From NCBI GenBank assembly GCA_012798365.1, contig JAAZNH010000017.1, positions 1 through 7,381 on the forward strand: DNA of 7,381 nt. The letters are read 5' to 3'. The notes beneath the pieces are model-generated. The model was given only the letters and a program-made list of their open reading frames with translations. It was not told the origin of the DNA and ran no database searches. Shown here one piece after another: positions 1 through 5,025 of the stretch; positions within the stretch are counted from its first letter, which is position 1, and every line of letters starts with the position of its first letter. The position numbers and the translations under genes were made by a program. Source of the stretch: Methanomicrobiales archaeon (lineage in GTDB: Archaea; Halobacteriota; Methanomicrobia; Methanomicrobiales; Methanospirillaceae).

Positions 1-1
1 C

Positions 2-61
2 GCGCTCGGCGGGCCGGAAATTCCCCTGATACGGGCTGTCCGGCAGGTCCAGCAGTCCTGA
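2..61 (+). CDS. Possible 3' end of a gene entering from the left
   Basis: Frame 2 is open from the window edge to a TGA at 59-61 and reads ALGGPEIPLIRAVRQVQQS, a plausible protein tail. The other two plus frames give proline/arginine-rich text or an early stop. No family is recognised from 19 residues. If real, it converges on the minus-strand nuclease gene that ends at 109, leaving a 47-base gap with no clear terminator. This is a weak call based on frame appearance only. Confidence 0.25.
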   Translation, partial: ALGGPEIPLIRAVRQVQQS

Positions 62-108
62 ACCCGCCGGCCGCATTCATCCCTTCCTAGTGTCCCGCAA
101 CCGATCCT

Positions 109-693
109 TCAGTATTGCCCCTCCGCTCCGGAATTCCCCTCATCCTCACCGTCATCCATCCCGTATCCGGTCTCATATTCTGCAAACGAAAACCCGTCAG
201 CACCGTGCTCCAGCTCCCCGATGAACGCATCCAGGCGGCAGACCGGTACCAGCGGGACGCCTTCAAAGACCCGGATCTGCTCTTCGATAAGCACGACAAT
301 CACCGGCACTCCATCTTCCCCCATGACGCTCTGGAAAAACTCCGAGCGTTCCCGGTGCTTGACGATTGCCTGCTTCAGGGCCGACAGCCGGTAACGGTTC
401 CCGGCCCACTGTTTGCATTCCACGAGGATGGTCCTGCCGTTCTTCCGGGCAATGACATCATACTGACGGCGTTTCCGGTTCTTTGTCAGTACTGAACCGA
501 CGCTGACCTGATACCCGTGCTTCTCGAAAATGAATGCGGCAAGGCGCTCGAAGCTCTGCCAGGGGGATCCTTCGGCAACGGCTTCAAGGCTTGCGATGCT
601 GCCGATCGTTTCGAAATCCTCAGTGAATGCCTGGTATGCATGATGAGGTTTTTTTGAGAGCCTGCTGATGGAACACCACTCCTGCAGGGTCAT
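109..693 (-). CDS. PD-(D/E)xK nuclease-fold protein (Mrr/archaeal endonuclease-like)
   Basis: A 194-residue protein with the core of a restriction-endonuclease-like fold. E49 lies in a helix (SFERLAAFIFEKHGYQV), D79 in QYDVIA, and E92-C-K94-Q95 in LVECKQW, 13 residues after D79. This is the usual Asp...Glu-x-Lys metal-binding set of Mrr-type and Holliday-resolvase-like nucleases. Residues 65-78 are rich in Lys/Arg and could contact DNA; the last 20 residues are acidic. All catalytic positions look intact. The start ATG (691-693) has GGGAG about two bases upstream, which is close, so a slightly later start is possible. No methyltransferase or specificity gene is adjacent, so a repair or solitary DNA-processing role is as likely as restriction. 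It lies 76 bases downstream of the small zinc-finger gene on the same strand and may be co-transcribed. The fold is well supported; the substrate is unknown. Confidence 0.75.
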   Translation of the reverse strand: MTLQEWCSISRLSKKPHHAYQAFTEDFETIGSIASLEAVAEGSPWQSFERLAAFIFEKHGYQVSVGSVLTKNRKRRQYDVIARKNGRTILVECKQWAGNRYRLSALKQAIVKHRERSEFFQSVMGEDGVPVIVVLIEEQIRVFEGVPLVPVCRLDAFIGELEHGADGFSFAEYETGYGMDDGEDEGNSGAEGQY

Positions 694-769
694 GTCTCCC
701 AGCGGGAATAGTTAAGGTACGGGATAGGGAGGGTGAAAATGAAGAGGCGGAATTTTCCATTTGCCCGGT

Positions 770-955
770 TCAGGACTCATCCACCGGGAACCGCTCAAAA
801 TAAAACGATGGTCCGCAGGACTGCGTCTCCCCGGGTTTCAGGGCAAGGATGTGGCTGTCCGCGTGGTCTTCGCAGACATGGAGGTAACTGCACGTGATCA
901 CCTGGAACCCGATTGCAGGTTTTTCACAGAAAGCGCATTTGTGGAGATCTTTCAT
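770..955 (-). CDS. Small zinc-finger-like protein (61 aa)
   Basis: Four likely metal ligands are visible: C7-x2-C10 near the N-terminus and C28-x2-H31 seventeen residues later. This is the spacing of a treble-clef or zinc-ribbon-like knuckle seen in many tiny archaeal proteins. Two further Cys (22 and 47) are present. The frame stays open upstream to an ATG at 1058-1060 (96 residues in all), but the extra 35 residues have weaker G/C third-position bias and no ribosome site before that ATG. The ATG at 953-955, preceded by an AGGT element, is therefore preferred. The extension does carry Cys residues, so it is not excluded. The role is unknown: structural zinc protein, possible nucleic-acid or protein adaptor. 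It precedes the nuclease gene on the same strand, and the pairing could be functional or incidental. Confidence 0.6.
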   Translation of the reverse strand: MKDLHKCAFCEKPAIGFQVITCSYLHVCEDHADSHILALKPGETQSCGPSFYFERFPVDES

Positions 956-1143
956 AGGTACCTGTGACTGGCAGTCGTGTATGGATAATCCTTCCGAAAC
1001 CGGCAACCCGTGCTTACAAAAACCCCTGCAGGTCCGGCCGGAAATTGGTGCCCCGTGCATTGGGCCGGACCGCTCAAAAACAAAAAATTTCAGCGCAATT
1101 TATCGAACAGCACGGAATTCATCGTATTTTGGAATTGATTATG

Positions 1144-1156
1144 TTTAAATATTTAA
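1144..1156 (+). promoter_or_regulatory. Archaeal TATA-type promoter element
   Basis: TTTAAATATTTAA sits in an AT-rich stretch (about 1078-1165) that contrasts with the G/C-rich surroundings. It contains the 12-base perfect palindrome TTAAATATTTAA (1145-1156). A transcript start would be expected about 25 bases downstream, near 1170-1176. That would make the GTG at 1172 nearly leaderless, or give the 430-residue gene a leader of about 115-120 bases. The symmetry means it could also be read on the minus strand. Confidence 0.6.
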
Positions 1157-1171
1157 GCGATATAATGGAGC

Positions 1172-1306
1172 GTGCAGCCGGCAGGTCCCAGGTCCGATCC
1201 GCTCATATTCATCCTGCATACCGGCATCACGGATTACATTCCCGCATTCCGGGGCCTGCCGGCAGAGGAGTACATCCCGGGTGACCAGTCATGTTTGCCC
1301 TCTTAA
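1172..1306 (+). CDS. Short ORF overlapping the next gene (44 codons), or frameshifted 5' part of it
   Basis: Starting from GTG 1172, this frame reads DPLIFILHTGITDYIPAFRG and then LPAEEYIPGDQS before TAA at 1304-1306. The protein has normal composition, whereas the other plus frames give Arg/His/Pro/Gly-rich shadow text. Of 44 sense codons, 31 end in G or C, as in neighbouring genes. An in-frame TAA at 1163-1165 bars a longer start. No usable ribosome site lies before the GTG, but it falls about 25 bases after the TATA box centre, which fits a leaderless message. It overlaps the ATG of the 430-residue gene by 16 bases in a different frame. Two readings are possible: a small leader gene coupled to the next, or the true N-terminus of that gene separated by a -1 frameshift (real, programmed or a sequencing error) between about 1285 and 1303. 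No family is recognised. Confidence 0.5.
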   Translation: MQPAGPRSDPLIFILHTGITDYIPAFRGLPAEEYIPGDQSCLPS

Positions 1307-2583
1307 AAGATGTGTTACAGAAACGGAACTGCCCGGATCTTGTCCTTGACCTTACCGGTCTTCCTTCGTGGCTTGAGGAGCAGGAAGAGGGGTACCGGGA
1401 AGAGTTCCGGCAGGCTGTCGGCGATGGCCCGAGCAGAATACTTCTTTCCTATGCCGCGATCCGTGAACAGGTCCTGCCGCTGCGGTCCAATCTGTTGTTC
1501 AATGATGACGGGACCGCGCTCTCGGCCGCGGTGAGCGGGCTTCTAGAACGGTTTGAAAATGCCCCGGACGTGCTCTATTCCGGAACCTGTGGTGAAGATA
1601 TCGGCTGCTTCTGCCGGGATGCAGAACGCGTGGTGCACTGCTGCGAGTCTGGCCTTGCTGATTTTAGGGAAGTCCTCATCCCCGCATACCCGGAACTGGT
1701 TGCTGCGCTGAAAGCCGGTGCGAGCGGGATCCGGGCCGAGATCCGTCTCATGGCCCCGGCATATGAGCGCTATTCCGCCTGCAGCTGCCGGTTGGCGGAG
1801 CTCGAGCAGATCTATACCCGGCTGTACACGCTTGCCGGAAACGTGCAGTCATCCGCAGAGGAAGAGATCCGGGCCAGCACCCGGGTTGCTGCATACCGGG
1901 AGCAGATCGCGGCAATCGATGAGGATCTGGCACAGATAAAAGCTGAAGCCGGCCCCGCGTCCCCGGAAGAGATGGATAATGTCCGCCAGCAGCAGCGCCG
2001 GATCGTGCAGGACAATCTTGCGCAGTCGTTCCATGATTATGCCTCTATCCTCCTGGGCCTGACAATCCGTGCAGAAGAACTATCCGTATCGCGGGACGAT
2101 GACATCGCAGCCGGGGTATTTCTGGAGCTCCGTGAAATCCTTGATGGCAGGGATGTGCCCGGGGCTGACACGCTCTTCTCGTCACTCATCGATGCCTTCC
2201 CGATCTTCATGGACCTGGTTGATGATGGCGCCCTTATCCTGGCTGACGAGAACGAACAGGCGGTTTTTACGGATATTGCCTCGTTCTCAAATGGCCTGCA
2301 GGACATCTGCCTCTGCTATCACGAGATGAATGAGAAAGGAAACCTGATGTCCGTCCCCGTCCCGCAAACCCCGGAAGAGACCCGGCAGGAGCTGCTCCGC
2401 GACCGGGAAGCCATCATCGCCAAGGTCATGGAAGAGTCAGACCATATCCTCCGGGCCCACCTTCTCCTGACGGTTACCGCCGACGACCGCACGGACCTTG
2501 TCCAGATGATCGAGGATGGGATCCGGAACATGACCGGCCGACCCGCCCAGATCCTCCCGGGAAGCATCATACAGATGGCGTAA
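1291..2583 (+). CDS. Uncharacterised 430-residue protein, partly coiled coil
   Basis: No family is recognised. The protein is acidic and mostly helical, with no signal peptide or membrane segment. It has a Cys-rich patch (C100, C106, C108, C117, C118, then C163 and C165) that could bind metal or be redox active. A Glu/Arg/Gln-rich stretch at about 148-245, with AELEQIYTRLY and YREQIAAIDEDLAQIKAEA, looks like a coiled coil. A second helical region with a charged heptad-like stretch lies at about 355-395. The ATG at 1291 is supported by GGGTGA at 1279-1284, six bases upstream, and by an in-frame TGA at 1282-1284 that bars extension in this frame. It overlaps the end of the preceding short ORF, so its translation may be coupled to it or its N-terminus may be incomplete. 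A structural or scaffold role is possible but is only inference. It stands alone on its strand, facing the membrane protein gene at 2666-2917. Confidence 0.8.
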   Translation: MFALLKDVLQKRNCPDLVLDLTGLPSWLEEQEEGYREEFRQAVGDGPSRILLSYAAIREQVLPLRSNLLFNDDGTALSAAVSGLLERFENAPDVLYSGTCGEDIGCFCRDAERVVHCCESGLADFREVLIPAYPELVAALKAGASGIRAEIRLMAPAYERYSACSCRLAELEQIYTRLYTLAGNVQSSAEEEIRASTRVAAYREQIAAIDEDLAQIKAEAGPASPEEMDNVRQQQRRIVQDNLAQSFHDYASILLGLTIRAEELSVSRDDDIAAGVFLELREILDGRDVPGADTLFSSLIDAFPIFMDLVDDGALILADENEQAVFTDIASFSNGLQDICLCYHEMNEKGNLMSVPVPQTPEETRQELLRDREAIIAKVMEESDHILRAHLLLTVTADDRTDLVQMIEDGIRNMTGRPAQILPGSIIQMA

Positions 2584-2608
2584 CACAGGGGCTGTTCCTG
2601 AAGGACCC

Positions 2609-2628
2609 CGGGGGAGGTCAAGCCCCCG
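2609..2628. terminator. GC-rich hairpin between convergent genes
   Basis: CGGGGG (2609-2614) pairs with CCCCCG (2623-2628) around an 8-base loop. It lies 25 bases after the stop of the 430-residue gene and about 38 bases past the stop of the opposing membrane protein gene. No T-tract follows on either strand, so it may stabilise 3' ends rather than terminate by itself. Confidence 0.35.
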
Positions 2629-2665
2629 CAGCAGGTGCCCGAACTGTTACTTATGAGCCTGGGTT

Positions 2666-2917
2666 CTAGCAGTACAGATAGCACTTGTTAAGACAGGTTA
2701 CCGGCTCCAGTGAATAACTGCAGTCCAGCTGGCAGTTCTTGCATTTCGCGGCCATCACCGCTGAGTTCTCCGGCATGGTAAGAGCAGCCCTCTGCTGCCC
2801 GGGAAGGTCCACGGTGTAATAATGTAGTCCGGCAATGATACTGCCCCCGATTGCAAGGCAGATCATGAAGAGGACAAGCATGGCAAGCGGGGATCGGGAT
2901 GAGATCGTTTCGGTCAT
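2666..2917 (-). CDS. Small one-helix membrane protein with a six-cysteine C-terminal motif
   Basis: An 83-residue protein: a short polar N-terminus, a hydrophobic helix at about 11-33 (LAMLVLFMICLAIGGSIIAG), a soluble linker and a Cys-rich tail. The tail has C59, C62, C66, C75, C79 and C83, spaced C-x2-C-x3-C-x8-C-x3-C-x3-C, with the last Cys as the final residue. This is a strong candidate for metal, Fe-S or disulfide chemistry, but I know no family with this exact spacing. An N-terminal anchor with few positive charges before the helix leaves the side of the tail uncertain. The start is well set by AGGAG about seven bases before the ATG, and a good TATA box lies about 40 bases upstream. It lies 121 bases downstream of the NapH-like gene on the same strand, so a joint electron-transfer role is inferred, with separate or added transcription from its own promoter. 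Confidence 0.75.
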   Translation of the reverse strand: MTETISSRSPLAMLVLFMICLAIGGSIIAGLHYYTVDLPGQQRAALTMPENSAVMAAKCKNCQLDCSYSLEPVTCLNKCYLYC

Positions 2918-2956
2918 TCAGCTGCTCCTGGCTTCTGTGTCTGGTGAGTGATTTCA

Positions 2957-2965
2957 GTATAAAAA
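2957..2965 (-). promoter_or_regulatory. TATA box for the small Cys-rich membrane protein
   Basis: On the minus strand this reads TTTTTATAC, close to the archaeal consensus. A start about 25 bases downstream (near 2935) would leave a leader of about 18 bases that contains the AGGAG ribosome site. The gene can therefore be expressed independently of the NapH-like gene upstream. Confidence 0.6.
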
Positions 2966-3038
2966 TCCGGTGTTCTGGTATGCCGGGGACTATTTTTCCT
3001 GACTCCGGTTTCGCCGGATGGCGCCCCGCCCCTTCCGA

Positions 3039-3824
3039 TCAGTCCTGCTTCCCGTTCTGGCGCCGCCGGAACAGCAGGGCGCCAGGCTCCGGGCAGACGT
3101 CAGTACATCTCCCGCAGAGGTAGCATTCGGCCTTACGGTCATCGCGTTTTGCCTCGTTGACCGGGCACACCGCCTCGCAGCGCCGGCAATTGATGCAGGC
3201 CTTGGTCCGTTGCAGGGCAAGGAAGCTTGTGCCGGCCGGGAGGGAGAGGAGGGCCCCGTACGGACAGACGAGCCGGCAGAACGGGCGGTAGATGATAGCC
3301 GAGAGAAGGAGCATTACGAGAAAGACAACGCTTCCCGCAGTCAGGGTCAGGGCAAAGAAATCCCGGATCCCGAAGTAATCCAGCAGCGATGACGAAAGAA
3401 CGAGGGCCATCACGAGGAAGATGAGAAAGACAATCATGTGGACTGCCATGAAGGCATGCTTCTGTTTTGTCTGGATTTTGTATGCCGGCACGAGAAATGC
3501 CAGCTCCTGGAGGGCCCCGACCGGGCAGAAGTAGCCGCAGAAGAACCTGCCGGAAACGAGCGTGAGCAGGAAGATGATAAAAAGACTGATTGCTGCAACC
3601 ATCAGGGTGACGCCAAGGCTTGCCGTGTTCCGGACCATGAGCTCCTGGAACTGGTGCGGGGCAACCGGGGAGAAGATCAGGAATCCCAGTGCGGCAGAGA
3701 TCAGCAGGAGGAGGATGCCCGCCCGTTGTTTCCAGCGCCCGGAGTACCACAGGTACGTGAGCACCAGGATCAGGATAATCGCGTAGAAGAATCCAAGCGG
3801 CCTGATGAGGGAATAGCCAGCCAT
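3039..3824 (-). CDS. NapH/CcoG-type polytopic membrane protein with two 4Fe-4S sites
   Basis: A 261-residue membrane electron-transfer protein. Hydrophobic helices lie at roughly 8-27, 36-52, 69-91, 125-147 and 157-178. Two paired cysteine motifs of the NapH/NosR/CcoG family are present: FCGYFCPVGAL (C96, C100) after helix 3 and FCRLVCPYGAL (C183, C187) after the last helix. The C-terminal soluble part is a ferredoxin module with C210-x2-C213-x2-C216-x3-C220-P and C234-x2-C237-x2-C240-x3-C244-P, enough for two 4Fe-4S clusters. In relatives these proteins pass electrons between the membrane and partner redox proteins; no nap, nos or cco partner is in this window, so a gene name is not given. 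The start is firm: an in-frame TGA lies just upstream of the ATG at 3822-3824, with a GTGAT element nearby. It probably works with the six-Cys membrane protein downstream. The partner and donor are unknown. Confidence 0.9.
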   Translation of the reverse strand: MAGYSLIRPLGFFYAIILILVLTYLWYSGRWKQRAGILLLLISAALGFLIFSPVAPHQFQELMVRNTASLGVTLMVAAISLFIIFLLTLVSGRFFCGYFCPVGALQELAFLVPAYKIQTKQKHAFMAVHMIVFLIFLVMALVLSSSLLDYFGIRDFFALTLTAGSVVFLVMLLLSAIIYRPFCRLVCPYGALLSLPAGTSFLALQRTKACINCRRCEAVCPVNEAKRDDRKAECYLCGRCTDVCPEPGALLFRRRQNGKQD

Positions 3825-3847
3825 GAGCCATCATCACTGCGGGAAAA

Positions 3848-3853
3848 GATAAA
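3848..3853 (-). promoter_or_regulatory. Possible TATA box of the NapH-like gene
   Basis: On the minus strand this reads TTTATC, centred about 26 bases from the A of the ATG at 3824, the usual archaeal TATA-to-start distance. Transcription could then begin at or very near the start codon (leaderless or nearly so). The box is short and imperfect, so this is tentative. Confidence 0.35.
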
Positions 3854-3863
3854 GGTGATCCCT

Positions 3864-3878
3864 CCGGCACAATGCCGG
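3864..3878. promoter_or_regulatory. 15-base palindrome CCGGCA-CAA-TGCCGG, candidate operator
   Basis: A perfect inverted repeat with 6-base arms and a 3-base centre lies just upstream of the proposed TATA box of the NapH-like gene, about 40-54 bases before its ATG. This is where an archaeal regulator or basal factor could act. It could also be an RNA hairpin if transcription starts further upstream. Confidence 0.4.
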
Positions 3879-3892
3879 TGAACGTGGCCGCT

Positions 3893-3903
3893 CCCCCCCC
3901 CCC
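3893..3903. repeat. Homopolymer run of 11 C
   Basis: Eleven consecutive C on the plus strand (G on the minus strand) in the divergent control region, about 70 bases upstream of the NapH-like ATG. Such tracts change length easily during replication and in sequencing, so the true length is uncertain. Confidence 0.85.
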
Positions 3904-3981
3904 AGAGCCCCGTGGGATTCCGGCAGTCTGGCTTTCCCGCTCCCGGTCCTGTTCCTGCCACATTCCTGGGATGAGGCAGGT

Positions 3982-4002
3982 GGAAAAAAAGCTGGTTTTT
4001 CC
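3982..4002. repeat. Inverted repeat GGAAAAA / TTTTTCC
   Basis: Seven-base perfect arms at 3982-3988 and 3996-4002 flank a 7-base centre. The right arm is also the first T-tract of the phased repeats that follow. It could be a protein-binding dyad or a weak hairpin; no gene end is near enough to make it a terminator. Confidence 0.45.
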
Positions 4003-4060
4003 GACAGTCCCTGCACGTTTTTCCTGCCCACAATGTTCTTTTTTCCTGCCTCCGACCTCC
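3995..4060 (+). repeat. Three imperfect 22-base direct repeats with phased T-tracts
   Basis: TTTTTCC occurs at 3996, 4018 and 4040, exactly 22 bases apart (about two helical turns). Copies 2 and 3 share TTTTTCCTGCC and match at about 15 of 22 positions. The array sits in the middle of the region between the divergent NapH-like and decarboxylase-like genes. It may be an intrinsically curved segment or a set of binding sites on one DNA face. The region has no coding signal: frames across it give Pro/Ser/Arg-rich shadow text. Confidence 0.55.
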
Positions 4061-4131
4061 ACACCTGTTCCGCACTTTGCCTCAGAAAAGCGTTTCCCCG
4101 CCCAAATCAGGCAGATTTCGCACTTGCCCCC

Positions 4132-4170
4132 GTATAATTCAGGCAGGATAAAATCCCAGCACCTAAATAC
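4132..4170 (+). promoter_or_regulatory. AT-rich promoter region of the decarboxylase-like/dehydrogenase pair
   Basis: Three AT-rich elements lie in an otherwise G/C-rich stretch: GTATAAT (4132-4138), GGATAAAATCC (4147-4157) and CTAAATAC (4163-4170). GGATAAAATCC would place the transcript start near 4178, just before the ribosome site at 4183. CTAAATAC would place it after that site and is less likely to be the box for this gene. Which element is used cannot be decided from sequence alone. Confidence 0.4.
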
Positions 4171-4182
4171 CGGAAGAAAAAT

Positions 4183-4188
4183 AGGAGG
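4183..4188 (+). promoter_or_regulatory. Strong ribosome site AGGAGG with two competing ATG codons
   Basis: AGGAGG lies seven bases before an ATG at 4196 that opens only a 21-codon frame (stop at 4259-4261). It lies 14 bases before the ATG at 4203 that starts the long decarboxylase-like frame. The better-spaced ATG is thus out of frame with the real protein. Confidence 0.6.
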
Positions 4189-4202
4189 ATTACTGATGCG
4201 CA

Positions 4203-4997
4203 ATGTTCCGACCCGACCCAGAGTCCAGCTACCTGATGCCCGTTCATTTCGGTGGCAGTAAGTTCGACCCGCACTTTATAATCACCCAGAAGGCGACCGG
4301 CCTTGCAATCAGTTATGAGACGGACCGGCAGATGCTCGAGGCGTATATTCCGGAAGTCTTCGAGCTGCTCGAACCTCAGATCACGGTTGCCTACAACATG
4401 TTCACAGAGATCAACTGGATGCACGGCGGTGCCTACAATCTAGTTGATGTCTCTGTCCCGGTCAGGTTCAACGGGAAGAAAGACTCGCTTACCGGATCAT
4501 ATCCCCTTGTCACGTGGGAGAACAAAACTGCCCCCATTCTCGGCGGCCGCGAACAGACCGGGATCCCGAAGATCTTTTGTGATATCGAGGACCTCCGCGT
4601 CCTGGGGCCCGCCTGCCACGGCGCAGCCAGTTCGGGAGGCAGTACGTTCCTGTACATGGATTTTGAACAGACCGGCCGGATCGAGGGCCCGGGCCTGGAT
4701 GCTGCACGGGCGGGGTTTAAATCCATGAACACGATCGGCTGGCGCTATATCCCGAAGGTCGGGAAACCCGGGGCCGAGCTGAGCCAGTTCATCCTGTACC
4801 CGCAGGGCGTGGATATCGATACCGCGTTTACCGGGAAAGGCAGTATCCGGTGGATTGAGCAGGGTCCTATGCAGTACGGGTACCAGTTCTGGGTTGCAAA
4901 CCAGGTTGCCGCCCTGCCTGTAAAGAAGATCACGAACGCCGTCCTGGTCCACGGGAGCGCCCGGCTGCACGCAAACGGGGCCCGGGTTCTTGAGTGA
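4203..4997 (+). CDS. Acetoacetate decarboxylase superfamily protein, non-canonical active site
   Basis: A 264-residue soluble protein. From memory of the Clostridium acetobutylicum decarboxylase, it aligns along most of its length: SYETDRQMLEAYIPE with the N-terminal strand-helix, VPVRFNG with IPVSFNG, GREQTGIPK with GREL...YPK, and LPVKKIT near the C-terminus with LPVKEIV. K123 matches the Schiff-base lysine K115, but the neighbouring K116 is Ile. R29, E61 and E76, which shape the decarboxylase site, fall on A31, A63 and L80. The protein is therefore a superfamily member that may do aldol, dehydration or another Schiff-base reaction rather than classical decarboxylation of acetoacetate. The start at ATG 4203 follows an in-frame TGA at 4194-4196; its ribosome site is 14 bases away, unusually far. 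The stop codon lies inside a TGAG repeat that leads into the dehydrogenase gene. Family is secure; reaction and substrate are unknown. Confidence 0.88.
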   Translation: MFRPDPESSYLMPVHFGGSKFDPHFIITQKATGLAISYETDRQMLEAYIPEVFELLEPQITVAYNMFTEINWMHGGAYNLVDVSVPVRFNGKKDSLTGSYPLVTWENKTAPILGGREQTGIPKIFCDIEDLRVLGPACHGAASSGGSTFLYMDFEQTGRIEGPGLDAARAGFKSMNTIGWRYIPKVGKPGAELSQFILYPQGVDIDTAFTGKGSIRWIEQGPMQYGYQFWVANQVAALPVKKITNAVLVHGSARLHANGARVLE

Positions 4998-5022
4998 GTG
5001 AGTGAGTGAGTGAGTGAGTGAG
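4991..5022 (+). repeat. Tetranucleotide microsatellite, eight TGAG units
   Basis: Eight perfect tandem TGAG units. The first two contain the last residues and stop codon of the decarboxylase-like gene; the last ends three bases before the ATG of the dehydrogenase gene at 5026. Every unit junction makes a GTGA stop/start element, and each frame meets a TGA within 12 bases, so changes in copy number would not alter either protein from its ATG but would change the distance between stop and start in 4-base steps. Confidence 0.95.
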
Positions 5023-5025
5023 ATT

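Noticed and set aside
956..1060. A 35-residue N-terminal extension of the small zinc-finger protein
   Set aside because: It has a weaker G/C third-position bias and no ribosome site at the upstream ATG. It is kept as a possibility in the feature text because it contains extra Cys residues.
964..1284. A plus-strand 106-codon frame ending just before the 430-residue gene
   Set aside because: It is Arg/His/Pro-rich, and the overlapping frame 2 at 1172-1306 has the better coding signal. Its start lies in the leader of the opposing zinc-finger gene.
3139..4203. A long minus-strand frame (354 codons) overlapping the NapH-like gene and the divergent control region
   Set aside because: It is Pro/Gly/Arg/His-rich shadow text in another frame of a clearly coding gene, and it runs through the C tract and phased repeats. 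It has no family motifs.
4433..4732. Minus-strand and alternative frames within the decarboxylase-like gene
   Set aside because: They are shadow frames; the plus frame 4203-4997 aligns with the acetoacetate decarboxylase superfamily along its length.
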